This document shows, in pieces, positions 26,536 through 34,682 of a stretch of DNA of 64,000 nucleotides; position 1 is the stretch's first letter; each line of letters starts with the position of its first letter. The notes beneath the pieces are model-generated. The model had not been told where the DNA came from. It saw only the letters and a list, made by a program, of their open reading frames with translations, and made no database searches. Location: assembly GCA_017410375.1 (NCBI GenBank), contig JAFQQW010000066.1, positions 1-64,000 of the forward strand, in the 5' to 3' direction. Source of the stretch: Clostridia bacterium. GTDB lineage: Bacteria > Bacillota > Clostridia > RGIG6154. A program made the translations under genes and the position numbers.

Positions 26536-27432
26536 GTGCAGGGTACCATTTTCAACATTCAGAAATTTTGCATCAATGACGGACCGGGAATTCGTACCAC
26601 AGTATTTTTAAAGGGCTGTCCGCTCCGCTGTGTGTGGTGCCACAATCCCGAATCCCAAAGGGTTGCACCTGAGCTGATGTTTGACCCCCAAAAATGCATC
26701 GGCTGCGGAAAATGCTTTGCAGTTTGTCCGAAAGAAGCCCACAGCATGACAGAAACTGCACACGTTTTAGACCGTGAAAAATGCGTTGCCTGCGGCGCCT
26801 GTGCTATAAACTGTTATGCCGAAAGCTTAGAGATGGCAGGCAAAACCGCAACGGTGGACGAAATTTTAGAAGAGGTTATGAAGGATGAGGCATTTTACCA
26901 AAATTCCGGCGGCGGCATGACCTTATCGGGCGGTGAGCCTCTGGCACAACCCGAATTTTCGGTTGCCCTTTTAAAGGGGGCAAAGGAAAAAGGGTTACAT
27001 ACCGCAGTGGAAACCTGCGGATTCTCGGCAAAAGAAATTTTTAAATCTCTTGCTGAATACACTGATTTATTCTTATTTGACTGGAAAATCACCAATGATA
27101 GCCTGCACAAAGAATATACCGGTGTTTCCAATGTGAAAATTTTGGAAAATTTAGAGCTTGCAAACCAAATGGGCAAGCAGATTGTTCTGCGTTGTCCCAT
27201 CATCCCTTCCGTGAACGACACAAAAGAACATTTTGCGGGCATTGCAGATTTGGCAAACCGTTTAGAACATGTTATCGGCATTGACGTCGAGCCGTATCAT
27301 CCGTTGGGAACGGGTAAAAACGAACGGCTGGGCAAGGAAGCAAAAGCCTTTGAAATGCCGGAACCCGACACCGTAAACGGCTGGATTTCCGACATTCAAA
27401 AACTAACAGCAAAACCTGTAAAAAAAGGATAA
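26536..27432 (+). CDS. Glycyl-radical enzyme activating protein (radical SAM)
   Basis: A 298-residue activase of the PflA type. The radical-SAM cluster motif is C28-x3-C32-x2-C35 (GCPLRCVWC). Two extra 4Fe-4S clusters are held by C54/C57/C60/C64 and C83/C86/C89/C93, as in activases of non-pyruvate glycyl-radical enzymes. SGGEPL is also present. It starts with GTG 2 bp after the HD gene. No glycyl-radical enzyme lies next to it or anywhere in the window, so the partner is elsewhere or absent. Confidence 0.9.
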   Translation: MQGTIFNIQKFCINDGPGIRTTVFLKGCPLRCVWCHNPESQRVAPELMFDPQKCIGCGKCFAVCPKEAHSMTETAHVLDREKCVACGACAINCYAESLEMAGKTATVDEILEEVMKDEAFYQNSGGGMTLSGGEPLAQPEFSVALLKGAKEKGLHTAVETCGFSAKEIFKSLAEYTDLFLFDWKITNDSLHKEYTGVSNVKILENLELANQMGKQIVLRCPIIPSVNDTKEHFAGIADLANRLEHVIGIDVEPYHPLGTGKNERLGKEAKAFEMPEPDTVNGWISDIQKLTAKPVKKG

Positions 27433-27436
27433 AATT

Positions 27437-27901
27437 ATGGAATTGCTGAAACGAAAACCCACAAGATTAAAAGGATATGATTATTCTGCACCGGGTGTGT
27501 ATTTCATTACCATTTGTACAAAAGACAAAAAACATCTGTTGTCCGAAATAACCGTAGGGCAGGGGCTTGCTCCTGCCGAAAATACATTGTCTGTATACGG
27601 AAATGTTGCAAGACAACAGATTGCTCTTTTAGAAAGCCGTTATCAAACAGTTAAAATTGATAACTTTGTGGTCATGCCCAATCATATACATCTTTTGATT
27701 TCTTTGCATAATCAGACGGCAGGAGCAAGCCCCTGCCCTACAATTTCTGATGTTATTTGTTCTTTTAAATCTTTGACAACAAGGTTATGCCGAAAAAGCG
27801 GATTTAAAGATACGCATTTGTTTCAATCTTCTTTCCACGACCATATTATCCGAAGTGAAGAGGATTATCAAAAAATATGGGCATACATAGACACAAAATA
27901 A
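27437..27901 (+). CDS. REP-associated tyrosine transposase (RAYT, Y1_Tnp)
   Basis: A 154-residue HUH/Y1-type transposase. The family core YFITICTKDKKHLL is at the N-terminus, the HUH pair is H83/H85 in VVMPNHIHLL, and the likely catalytic Tyr is Y144 in EEDYQKIW. The reading frame is complete. Two GTAG-led palindromes lie within it in opposite orientation and are translated in frame (residues 40-48 and 94-102). It sits 4 bp after the activase gene, so it may have arrived in the operon recently. RAYT proteins cut and move REP palindromes. Confidence 0.9.
   Translation: MELLKRKPTRLKGYDYSAPGVYFITICTKDKKHLLSEITVGQGLAPAENTLSVYGNVARQQIALLESRYQTVKIDNFVVMPNHIHLLISLHNQTAGASPCPTISDVICSFKSLTTRLCRKSGFKDTHLFQSSFHDHIIRSEEDYQKIWAYIDTK
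27554..27578 (+). repeat. REP-like palindrome, copy 1, inside the RAYT gene
   Basis: GTAG followed by GGCAGGGGC-TT-GCTCCTGCC, an imperfect hairpin with a G-rich left arm. The leading GTAG matches the tetranucleotide that RAYT enzymes are known to recognise. It is identical to copy 2 on the other strand over 25 bp. Confidence 0.85.
27717..27741 (-). repeat. REP-like palindrome, copy 2, inverted
   Basis: Exact reverse complement of 27554-27578. The GTAG ends of both copies face outward and the hairpins face each other, as in a two-REP BIME arrangement, 138 bp apart. Confidence 0.85.
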
Positions 27902-27926
27902 AATGTCGCCATATGGCGACATTTTT
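27900..27926. terminator. Bidirectional terminator
   Basis: AAAATGTCGCCAT directly followed by ATGGCGACATTTT. It lies between the RAYT gene and the convergent SGNH gene. Confidence 0.85.
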
Positions 27927-29005
27927 TATATTAATTTTTTTACATGTTCATAAAGTGCATCTGCCCAAAGGCTACAGCCAAAATCATTAGGATGTCCGCC
28001 ATATTTTGCTTTTTGCGGACTTTCTTCACTTTCGGAAAGCACGGGACGGTTGTCAAAAAACGCGTCTGCTTTTTTGGCAAGGGTGTTTACAATATACTCG
28101 TTTACCGCATTCCACTTAACCGTGTTTTGTGCATCATAGTCAAAGGGCGGAACGGTCTGAATCAGCACCCTCACGCCGTTTTGTTGCAAAGCATCTGTGA
28201 TTTTGTCTAAATTTTGGCAAATCGCCTCGGGCGAAATGCCCTGCAGAATATCGTTTACCCCAAGGCAGAGGAAAACCCAATCGTTTTGCTTTGCCTTTTC
28301 AAGCCATGCACCACAAGACGCCGCATCTCCGCTTCTGGCAAAGCCGATGCCTAAATTCCAGTAGGCATTTTGTTTTCCGAGCTTTTCGGAAAGGAAAGCA
28401 TTCCAATGGCTGTAGGCATTTTTTGTCGTGCCGCAGCCCTGGGTAATGGAGTCACCCAAATACCCGATTTTGTTTGTTACCTTTCGCTTGCATCCGACCA
28501 TAGACGGCACGGGCATATTGACATCTCCCTCAAAGGCGTCCCCGTCCTTGCGAAAAGTAGGAACAATGATTTCGGGATGGCATGGAATTCTTTTGCCCCT
28601 AAAATCCATTTCCAAACAAAGATAGCTGCCCTCCGGAATGTGCAGTTCAAAGGGGTCGCACCAAAAAGTTTCTCCTTTTTTCACGCTCTTTCCCGGTTCC
28701 CGATGAAAGGTAAGGGGAATAAAGGTTTCCGGCTCGGTCGCCTGCTCCATGGTACAGTTTTTTACAACCCCTGCTCTTGCGGACACAATCTCCCATGCAC
28801 CGAACGCCATATTGCACTTTGAAAAACTGCCGTCGGCATAGGTAGAATCTACCGTATCACCGAAAAGCAGGACATATTCCTTTGTCGCACCGCTAAAGAT
28901 TTTATAATACACTCTGCCGGTTAAAAGCGACCCGTCGCTTTCAAAAAAGGACTGATTGGCACTGCCGGCAAGGGTGTTTGAAACATATTCCTTATAAAAA
29001 TCCAT
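27926..29005 (-). CDS. SGNH/GDSL-family esterase with N-terminal jelly-roll domain
   Basis: A 359-residue protein. The first 170 residues look like a beta-sandwich domain and the rest is an SGNH hydrolase. GDSITQG (block I, near residue 185), the GVND block and GGHPNDFG (block V His) are present. The Asp normally three residues before the block V His is replaced (KYGGH), so the triad may be incomplete or use another acid. No signal peptide. Probably a carbohydrate deacetylase. Confidence 0.82.
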   Translation of the reverse strand: MDFYKEYVSNTLAGSANQSFFESDGSLLTGRVYYKIFSGATKEYVLLFGDTVDSTYADGSFSKCNMAFGAWEIVSARAGVVKNCTMEQATEPETFIPLTFHREPGKSVKKGETFWCDPFELHIPEGSYLCLEMDFRGKRIPCHPEIIVPTFRKDGDAFEGDVNMPVPSMVGCKRKVTNKIGYLGDSITQGCGTTKNAYSHWNAFLSEKLGKQNAYWNLGIGFARSGDAASCGAWLEKAKQNDWVFLCLGVNDILQGISPEAICQNLDKITDALQQNGVRVLIQTVPPFDYDAQNTVKWNAVNEYIVNTLAKKADAFFDNRPVLSESEESPQKAKYGGHPNDFGCSLWADALYEHVKKLI

Positions 29006-29087
29006 AACGCCTTCCTCGCTCTCGTTTTATTTGACATAATCGTAACATATTTTGGTATAAAAAGCAATAAATTTTTTTAAAATTTTG

Positions 29088-29116
29088 TTTACTTTAAAAC
29101 CTAACTGTGCTATACT
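29088..29116 (+). promoter_or_regulatory. Promoter before the deleted serine-hydrolase gene
   Basis: TTTACT (29088-29093), 17-bp spacer, TATACT (29111-29116). It is intact and probably still drives the downstream esterase and cstA genes. Confidence 0.65.
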
Positions 29117-29133
29117 TTAAGCGAGGTGATTGT

Positions 29134-29347
29134 ATGCTGGAATTAGATGCCAAAAAGCTGGCTTTCAACATAGAAAAGCGCATAAAAAACGACATTGAAA
29201 GCCAAGAAATCTGCGGTGCGTCGGTTTTGGATAGACCCCGAAAACAAAATTACGGCACTTTACATGAAAAACGCCCACTACGACGGCGGTGCAGGTGCGA
29301 AAACTGCAAGAAACTTTGAAGCAGATGTTTATAATTCTATAAAATAA
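29134..29347 (+). pseudogene. Internally deleted beta-lactamase-type serine hydrolase remnant
   Basis: ATG at 29134 has a good GAGGTG site and encodes about 32 residues (MLELDAKKLAFNIEK, then KNDIESQEICGASVL) resembling the N-terminus of beta-lactamase-family serine hydrolases. From about 29232, in a different frame, the sequence reads FWIDPENKITALYM and ends with an ETVYNSIK-like tail (FEADVYNSIK) and TAA at 29347, a typical C-terminus of the same family. The catalytic middle, some 300 codons, is missing and the join is out of frame. It is therefore non-functional. The translated first frame ends in an arginine-rich nonsense tail. Confidence 0.75.
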
Positions 29348-29360
29348 AGGAGATTTTATC

Positions 29361-29987
29361 ATGATCAGAACAGAGTACAGAGACGAAAAATTTGCATTTC
29401 CCTTTGTGGCATACACCCCTGAAAAGGTAAAGGACAATTTACCGCTCATCATTCAGCTGCACGGTGTAGGCGAACGCGGAAACGGTGAAGAGGATTTAGC
29501 GCTTGTAGATGTCCACGGCTTTTCCAAGCATCTCTTAACTACCGATTACGATTGCATTGTGGTAATGCCCCAATGCCCCAAAGATACGTTCTGGGCAGCA
29601 AGAGTGGAATCCATTTTGCGCTTTGTAGAGCAGGTCAAGCAGGCGTTTAAAGCAGACGAAAACCGCGTTTATTTAACCGGCATCAGCATGGGAGGCTTCG
29701 GCACCTGGTTTACTGCTATGGCAAGCCCTAAGATGTTTGCGGCAATCGCTCCGGTCTGCGGCGGTGGCATGCCCTGGAATGCAGCCGTTCTGACCATGCC
29801 GATCTGGGCAATCCACGGCTCTGTGGACACCGTTGTAAAGCCGTCCTATTCCGAGGATATGATTGAAAAGGTGCAAACCTACAACGAAGATGTAACCTAC
29901 ACCCTTGTGGAAGGGGTGGGTCACAACGTCTGGGATTACACCTATGATGCAAAACTTATGAACTGGTTACTCAGCAAAAAGAAATAA
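29361..29987 (+). CDS. Alpha/beta hydrolase, carboxylesterase/phospholipase type
   Basis: A 208-residue esterase. HGVGERGNGEEDL contains the oxyanion region, GISMGGFG the nucleophile Ser, HGSVDTVVK the Asp, and EGVGHNVWD the His. This resembles the predicted peptidase/CE1-like esterases that act on feruloyl or acetyl groups. It lacks a signal peptide. It begins 13 bp after the remnant gene, with AAGGAG, and precedes cstA. Confidence 0.82.
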   Translation: MIRTEYRDEKFAFPFVAYTPEKVKDNLPLIIQLHGVGERGNGEEDLALVDVHGFSKHLLTTDYDCIVVMPQCPKDTFWAARVESILRFVEQVKQAFKADENRVYLTGISMGGFGTWFTAMASPKMFAAIAPVCGGGMPWNAAVLTMPIWAIHGSVDTVVKPSYSEDMIEKVQTYNEDVTYTLVEGVGHNVWDYTYDAKLMNWLLSKKK

Positions 29988-30005
29988 AGTAAAGGATGTG
30001 ATGAA

Positions 30006-31448
30006 ATGACAACCTTCTTAATTGGTCTTGCTATTTTAGGCATTGGCGGTTTTTTGTATGCCGCTCTTTGTGAGAAAATTTTTAAGCCTGATGACCGACA
30101 GACCCCTGCTATCCGCCTGCAGGACGGTGTGGATTATGTACCCATTAAAAAATGGAAGAACAGCCTGATTCAGCTTTTGAACATTGCAGGCACCGGGCCT
30201 ATTTTAGGACCGATTCAGGGCATTTTGTTCGGGCCGATTGCGTTTATCACCATTCCTATCGGCTGTATCATCGGCGGTGCATTTCACGACTATATGAGCG
30301 GTATGATTTCCCTGCGCGAGGACGGCGAGCAAATGCCGGGACTTGTTCAGAAATTTTTAGGCAAACACACCTATATCTTTTACAACATCTTTTTGTGCCT
30401 GACCTTAATTTTGGTGGGCGCGGTGTTTGTGTACACCCCCGGCGACTTGTTTATCACACAGATTTTAGGCGTGGAAAGTCTGATTACAAGCCCTGTTACC
30501 TGGGTTGTGTACGGTGTTATTTTTGCGTATTATCTGATTGCGACCTTCTTCCCCATTGACAAAATCATTGGCAGAATTTATCCTGTCTTCGGTGCAATTC
30601 TGTTAATCTCGGCAGTGGGTGTGGCAATCGGTCTGTTTGTAAAGGGCTATCCTTTAACCGATTTTGATTTTAATAATCCCATCACCCATCCGCAAAATCT
30701 GCATTTTGTACCCATCTTCTTTGTGACGGTGGCGTGTGGCATTGTATCGGGCTTTCATTCGACCCAATCGTCGATGGTTGCCCGCACCATGACCCATGAA
30801 AAAGAGGGAAAAACCACCTTCTTTTATATGATGCTGTTAGAAGGCTTTATTGCCATGATCTGGGCAGCGGCGGCTATGGGCGTGATGAATTTAGGTCTTG
30901 CAGATGCCACCACCGCACCCACAACGGTATGCGGTATTGTGGCAACCGACCTTTTAGGCAATGTGGGCGGTATCATTGCCATTATCGGCATTATTGTTCT
31001 GCCCATAACCTCGGGAGATACAGCATTGCGCTCTCTGCGGCTGATTGTGGCGGACACCATAAAGCTTGACCAGAAGAAAATCAGAAACCGACTGGCACTT
31101 TGTATTGTTATCTTTGCTTTGGTTGCCGCACTTTTGGTGTTTGCAAAACTGAATGCAGACGGATTTAATATTTTATGGCGTTATTTTGCCTGGGCAAACC
31201 AGACCTTGTCCATCTTTGCCTTTGCGCTGATTGCTGTTTACATGATTCGCCATAAAATGCCGTTTTTGCTTTCCCTTATTCCGGGCATGTTTTATATGTT
31301 TGTAATTTCAAGCTTTATTCTAAATGCAGATTACGGCTTTAATCTTTCCTGGAATGTAAGCTATGTGCTTTCGGGCATCTTAACCCTTGCCTATGGCGTT
31401 GCGGTAACGATTGCCGGCAGAATACAGGCAAAAAATCAATTACAGTGA
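30006..31448 (+). CDS. cstA: CstA-family carbon starvation / pyruvate or peptide transporter
   Basis: A 480-residue polytopic membrane protein with about twelve hydrophobic segments. It carries the CstA hallmarks AGTGPILGPIQG (near residue 61) and GCIIGGAFHDYMSGMISLR. It is shorter than E. coli CstA (about 700) but matches the compact Firmicute form. Family members import pyruvate or peptides during carbon limitation. It is followed within 8 bp by an inositol-phosphatase-family gene. Confidence 0.87.
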   Translation: MTTFLIGLAILGIGGFLYAALCEKIFKPDDRQTPAIRLQDGVDYVPIKKWKNSLIQLLNIAGTGPILGPIQGILFGPIAFITIPIGCIIGGAFHDYMSGMISLREDGEQMPGLVQKFLGKHTYIFYNIFLCLTLILVGAVFVYTPGDLFITQILGVESLITSPVTWVVYGVIFAYYLIATFFPIDKIIGRIYPVFGAILLISAVGVAIGLFVKGYPLTDFDFNNPITHPQNLHFVPIFFVTVACGIVSGFHSTQSSMVARTMTHEKEGKTTFFYMMLLEGFIAMIWAAAAMGVMNLGLADATTAPTTVCGIVATDLLGNVGGIIAIIGIIVLPITSGDTALRSLRLIVADTIKLDQKKIRNRLALCIVIFALVAALLVFAKLNADGFNILWRYFAWANQTLSIFAFALIAVYMIRHKMPFLLSLIPGMFYMFVISSFILNADYGFNLSWNVSYVLSGILTLAYGVAVTIAGRIQAKNQLQ

Positions 31449-31455
31449 GGCGGTT

Positions 31456-32220
31456 ATGTTAGAAACTTTAAAACAGATTGTTCTGGAAACCGAAGCCATT
31501 TTCTTTAACGACACCTATCGAAGAGATGTGAAAGTAAAGGGCGAATCAGATTTCGTGACCCGTGCAGACTTAGAAATCTCTTCTTTTCTGCATAATAAAC
31601 TAAAAGAAGCTTTTCCCGAAATCGGCTTTGTTTCGGAGGAAGAAAATACAAAAGTGGAGCTGGGCAGGGACTATTTTATTTTAGACCCCATTGACGGCAC
31701 CACAAACTTTATGTACCAGATTCCCCTTTGCGGTGTGTCGCTGGGACTTTTGCAAAATGGCGAAATTACCGCAGGCATTATTTATCTGCCCTATGCCAAA
31801 GAGCTTTTTTGGGCAGAAAAGGGGAAAGGGGCGTTTTTAAACGGCGAGCAGATTTTTTGTAACAGCCCCGAAAAGCTTTCCGACTGCTTAGGGTTTATAG
31901 AGCTGAATCCTTATTTTCGGGAAGATAAAGACCAGGCGTTGCGCCATGCGGAAAAAATCTTCTGCGAATGTCGGGATTTGCGTACCATCGGCTGTGCAGC
32001 GGCATCCCTTGCCTACGTTGCCTGTGGCAGAGCGGATGTATTTTTGGGTCGCTACTTAAAGCCCTGGGACTACGCAGCAGGCAAAATCATAGTGGAAGAA
32101 GCAGGCGGAAAAGTCACCGACTTAAACGGCCAGTTCCATCCCGAAATTTTAAACAGCCACATTGTTGCGACGTGTGGCAAAGCTTACAACCAATTTTTAA
32201 AAGAAATTAAAGGAGCGTAA
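31456..32220 (+). CDS. Inositol monophosphatase family protein
   Basis: A 254-residue phosphatase. Metal-binding motifs are EEENT (near residue 63), DPIDGTTNF (near residue 79) and WDYAAG (near residue 205), all of which are diagnostic. Substrates in this family include inositol phosphate, 3'-phosphoadenosine 5'-phosphate and sugar phosphates, so specificity stays open. ATG at 31456 follows GAGGCGG and lies 8 bp after cstA. It ends 2 bp before the SGNH gene, indicating an operon. Confidence 0.88.
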   Translation: MLETLKQIVLETEAIFFNDTYRRDVKVKGESDFVTRADLEISSFLHNKLKEAFPEIGFVSEEENTKVELGRDYFILDPIDGTTNFMYQIPLCGVSLGLLQNGEITAGIIYLPYAKELFWAEKGKGAFLNGEQIFCNSPEKLSDCLGFIELNPYFREDKDQALRHAEKIFCECRDLRTIGCAAASLAYVACGRADVFLGRYLKPWDYAAGKIIVEEAGGKVTDLNGQFHPEILNSHIVATCGKAYNQFLKEIKGA

Positions 32221-32221
32221 A

Positions 32222-33220
32222 ATGATGAAAACATACACACAAAATGATGCGCCTCTAAAGGTGTTTGGCATACCTTTTTTCGAAGAAAAACAAGTTTTTG
32301 AGCGCTTACCCGAGGATGTTCGGGAGCAGGTGCCTTCCTTAAAATTTTTAGGCAGACGCACACCCGGGGCGCGTATCGGATTTCGCACCGATGCGACTGA
32401 AATTACAGTAGAATTCACTTTAGAAACATTAACGCCCGATATCGGCATGGCTCTTTTTTCCTGCCAATCCATCGAGGTTTTAGTAGGAAACCGCCAAAAT
32501 CCCGAATTTTTGGGACTGGTTACACCCAAAAATTATGAAGAAAAAACCGCATCGAAAACTTTTAAATTAAGCGGAAAAATGCAGGACATTTTATTACTTT
32601 TGCCCCGTAACGAGGTTTTGTCGGAGGTAAAGGTGTCTGTACCCGATGAAGCAAAGATAGAAGCCCCCACCCCTTACAAGCACGGGCCGCTTCTGTATTA
32701 CGGCTCGTCTATTACAGAGGGCGGTTGCTGTTGCAGAATGTCGAATGCCTATAATGCACTTCTTTCCCGCTGGCTGGATGTGGACTATTACAACTTTGGT
32801 TTTTCAGGCTCGGCAAAGGGAGAACCCGAAATGGCAGACTACATCAACACCATTGACTTTTCGGCGTTTGTACTGGACTATGACCACAACGCACCCTCTG
32901 CGGAGCACTTGGAAAACACCCACTATCCTTTCTATAAAAAAATCCGTGACAAGAATCCCGACATCCCGATTATCATGATGTCCCGTCCAAATTTCGGCTA
33001 CTGGCCGGACGATGCACAGCGTCGCGATATTGTGCGGAATTCTTATGAAAAAGCAGTTGCGGAGGGCGACAAAAACGTATATTTTGCAGATGGTGAGACT
33101 TTCTTCGGCACCGAGGACAGACAAGCTTGCACCATCGACACCGTGCATCCCAACGACTTAGGCTTTTACCGCATGGCAAAAACCCTTTTGCCCATATTCC
33201 AAAAAGCTTTGGGAATATAA
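32222..33220 (+). CDS. SGNH/GDSL-family hydrolase with N-terminal jelly-roll
   Basis: A 332-residue protein. A beta-sandwich region (about 1-150) precedes an SGNH hydrolase domain starting at YYGSSITEGG (catalytic Ser in GSSITEG). DTVHPNDLGF near the C-terminus provides the Asp/His of block V. This is the GxSYxYxF-like family of predicted carbohydrate esterases. No signal peptide. It is last in the esterase-cstA-phosphatase operon. Confidence 0.82.
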   Translation: MMKTYTQNDAPLKVFGIPFFEEKQVFERLPEDVREQVPSLKFLGRRTPGARIGFRTDATEITVEFTLETLTPDIGMALFSCQSIEVLVGNRQNPEFLGLVTPKNYEEKTASKTFKLSGKMQDILLLLPRNEVLSEVKVSVPDEAKIEAPTPYKHGPLLYYGSSITEGGCCCRMSNAYNALLSRWLDVDYYNFGFSGSAKGEPEMADYINTIDFSAFVLDYDHNAPSAEHLENTHYPFYKKIRDKNPDIPIIMMSRPNFGYWPDDAQRRDIVRNSYEKAVAEGDKNVYFADGETFFGTEDRQACTIDTVHPNDLGFYRMAKTLLPIFQKALGI

Positions 33221-33238
33221 CAAAATCGGGTATAACTT

Positions 33239-33343
33239 ATGGATTTGAAATATGAAAAACAAGTCGGACAACGGCACATATATTTAGATGCGTTAAAAGC
33301 TCTGTAGCAAGCTTTAAAAACAGACTACGATACGCTCTTAAAT
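33239..33343 (+). pseudogene. Remnant of a small gene with an internal TAG stop
   Basis: ATG at 33239 opens a frame of 22 codons ending in TAG (33305-33307). Reading through, the frame continues QALKTDYDTLLNKK. The sequence at 36662 onward encodes KALQQALKTDYDTLLK followed by TAA in a matching frame, so both are probably decayed ends of one gene family. The upstream part here shows no clear ribosome binding site. It forms part of the left 80-bp direct repeat. Confidence 0.45.
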
Positions 33344-33375
33344 AAAAAAATCGCAGAAATTTCTGCGATTTTTTA
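33296..33375 (+). repeat. 80-bp direct repeat, left copy, including a terminator
   Basis: It matches 36662-36741 with few mismatches and two single-base indels. The shared part includes TTTAAAAACAGACTACGATA and the hairpin ATCGCAGAAA-TTTCTGCGAT with flanking A and T runs. The hairpin is a plausible terminator for the upstream operon. The two copies bracket the BlaI-M56 cassette. Confidence 0.85.
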
Positions 33376-33383
33376 TTTTCATC

Positions 33384-33442
33384 TTGACAAATGTAGCTAT
33401 GTCTGTTATACTACATTCGTAGCTACAAGTGTAATTACACTT
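33384..33442 (+). promoter_or_regulatory. Promoter and BlaI-type operators of the BlaI-M56 cassette
   Basis: TTGACA (33384-33389) and TATACT (33407-33412) are 17 bp apart. TACAAGTGTA at 33424-33433 fits the BlaI/CopY consensus TACAnnTGTA. AAGTGTAATTACACTT at 33427-33442 is a perfect palindrome. TGTAGCTA at 33392 and TAGCTACA at 33420 form a further inverted pair across the -10 box. Autorepression by the BlaI-like protein is expected. Confidence 0.85.
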
Positions 33443-33467
33443 ACATTCATCACAAGGAGGGTTTTAT

Positions 33468-33839
33468 ATGCCGGTAATAAAACAAACCATCACCGACTCA
33501 GAATACGCAATTATGTGCATTTTGTGGCGGACAGAAAAAAGTATGACGGTATCCGATGTTGTACAAGCCTTAGACGGAAATGACTGGACAGCCTCTACCG
33601 TTTCTACTTTTTTGCAAAGACTTTTAAAAAAAGGAATTATCGCTTGCGATAAAAAAGGAAAAACCAATCTTTACTATCCTCTGCTTAAGCAAACAGACTA
33701 TGATTTAAGTGAAACTGAAAATTTCCTAGACAAAATTTATAACGGTTCCGCCAAAAATCTGATTGCTGCACTATTTGAAAGTAAAAAACTTTCAGCAGAA
33801 GATGTGTCCGATTTAAAAAAAATGTTTGAACTGGAGTGA
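33468..33839 (+). CDS. BlaI/MecI/CopY-family transcriptional repressor
   Basis: A 123-residue winged-helix repressor. DSEYAIMCILWRTEKSMTVS opens the fold, and STVSTFLQRLLKKGII is the recognition helix region. The C-terminal helices mediate dimerisation and carry the site that M56 peptidases cut in characterised systems. AAGGAGG precedes the ATG. TACAnnTGTA-type operators lie upstream. It overlaps or abuts the M56 peptidase gene, its usual partner. No beta-lactamase gene follows, so the regulated output differs. Confidence 0.92.
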   Translation: MPVIKQTITDSEYAIMCILWRTEKSMTVSDVVQALDGNDWTASTVSTFLQRLLKKGIIACDKKGKTNLYYPLLKQTDYDLSETENFLDKIYNGSAKNLIAALFESKKLSAEDVSDLKKMFELE

Positions 33840-33844
33840 TACTT

Positions 33845-34672
33845 TTGGACACCATTTTCCAAACAGTTTTAATTTTAAGCAGCCTTGGCTTCGTTTTGAC
33901 TGCTGTTTTGCTTTGCTTAAAACCCATTACTGCAAAAAAATTTCCTGCTGGATGGCAATATTTTGTATGGCTTGCAGTTCTTTTTTTGATGCTCATTCCC
34001 GTTTACCGGCTAATTCCGGCGGAAAAGGCACAGGAATTTGCACCCGTTCCCAAAAACGAAACAGCGCAAAGCAAGCCCCAGTCTGTGGAGCCTTTACAAA
34101 CAGAAACTTTGTCTTTGCCCGATATCCCACCGACACAGACCACACAGACTGAAAACACAACACACATAACACGACTTCTACATTTTTTGCCTTATCTCTG
34201 GCTTTTAGGTGTTTTTGCATTTTTACTGTTTTTTTGTGCGACCTATTTTATTTGTCTCTTTAAAAAACGTAAAAATGCTGTAAGGGTTTCTACAAATCCT
34301 TTGTTCGAATACGCAAAGCATCAGCTTAAAATCAAACGCAACATTTCCTTGCGCATGTCACCGGATGTACGTTCCCCTATGTTAGTGGGCGTGCTGTTTC
34401 CTGTTGTTTATGTGCCTTGTCGGAATATTTCGGACGAAAGTTTACGTATGATTTTCTTACATGAACTGACGCACTATAAACGGAAAGATTTATTTTTCAA
34501 ATGGCTCTCTTTGTTTGCAAACGCGATTCATTGGTTTAATCCTTTATCCTATCTGCTTTGTGCAAATATCAGCGAGGCTTGTGAAATTGCCTGTGATATG
34601 GCAGTTACCAAAAAGATGTCCGAAGCAGAGCAAAAAGTCTACATGAAAACCATTCTTACTTTAGCAGAATAG
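33845..34672 (+). CDS. M56 (BlaR1-like) membrane metallopeptidase, truncated after the catalytic domain
   Basis: About 275 residues. N-terminal transmembrane segments (residues 7-28 and 40-58) and one near 115-140 precede the cytoplasmic gluzincin domain with HELTH at about 206-210. The protein stops at ILTLAE, where BlaR1 homologues normally continue into a last transmembrane helix and an extracellular sensor. The following gene begins with just such a sequence. The TTG at 33845 lies nine bases after GGAG; a GTG at 33836 is the alternative start. It should cleave the BlaI-like repressor on signal. Confidence 0.85.
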   Translation: MDTIFQTVLILSSLGFVLTAVLLCLKPITAKKFPAGWQYFVWLAVLFLMLIPVYRLIPAEKAQEFAPVPKNETAQSKPQSVEPLQTETLSLPDIPPTQTTQTENTTHITRLLHFLPYLWLLGVFAFLLFFCATYFICLFKKRKNAVRVSTNPLFEYAKHQLKIKRNISLRMSPDVRSPMLVGVLFPVVYVPCRNISDESLRMIFLHELTHYKRKDLFFKWLSLFANAIHWFNPLSYLLCANISEACEIACDMAVTKKMSEAEQKVYMKTILTLAE

Positions 34673-34682
34673 GAGGATTTTT

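Noticed and set aside
27437-27901. RAYT gene as a full insertion sequence
   Set aside because: There are no terminal inverted repeats or target duplications around it. The inverted repeats lie inside the gene and fit REP palindromes instead.
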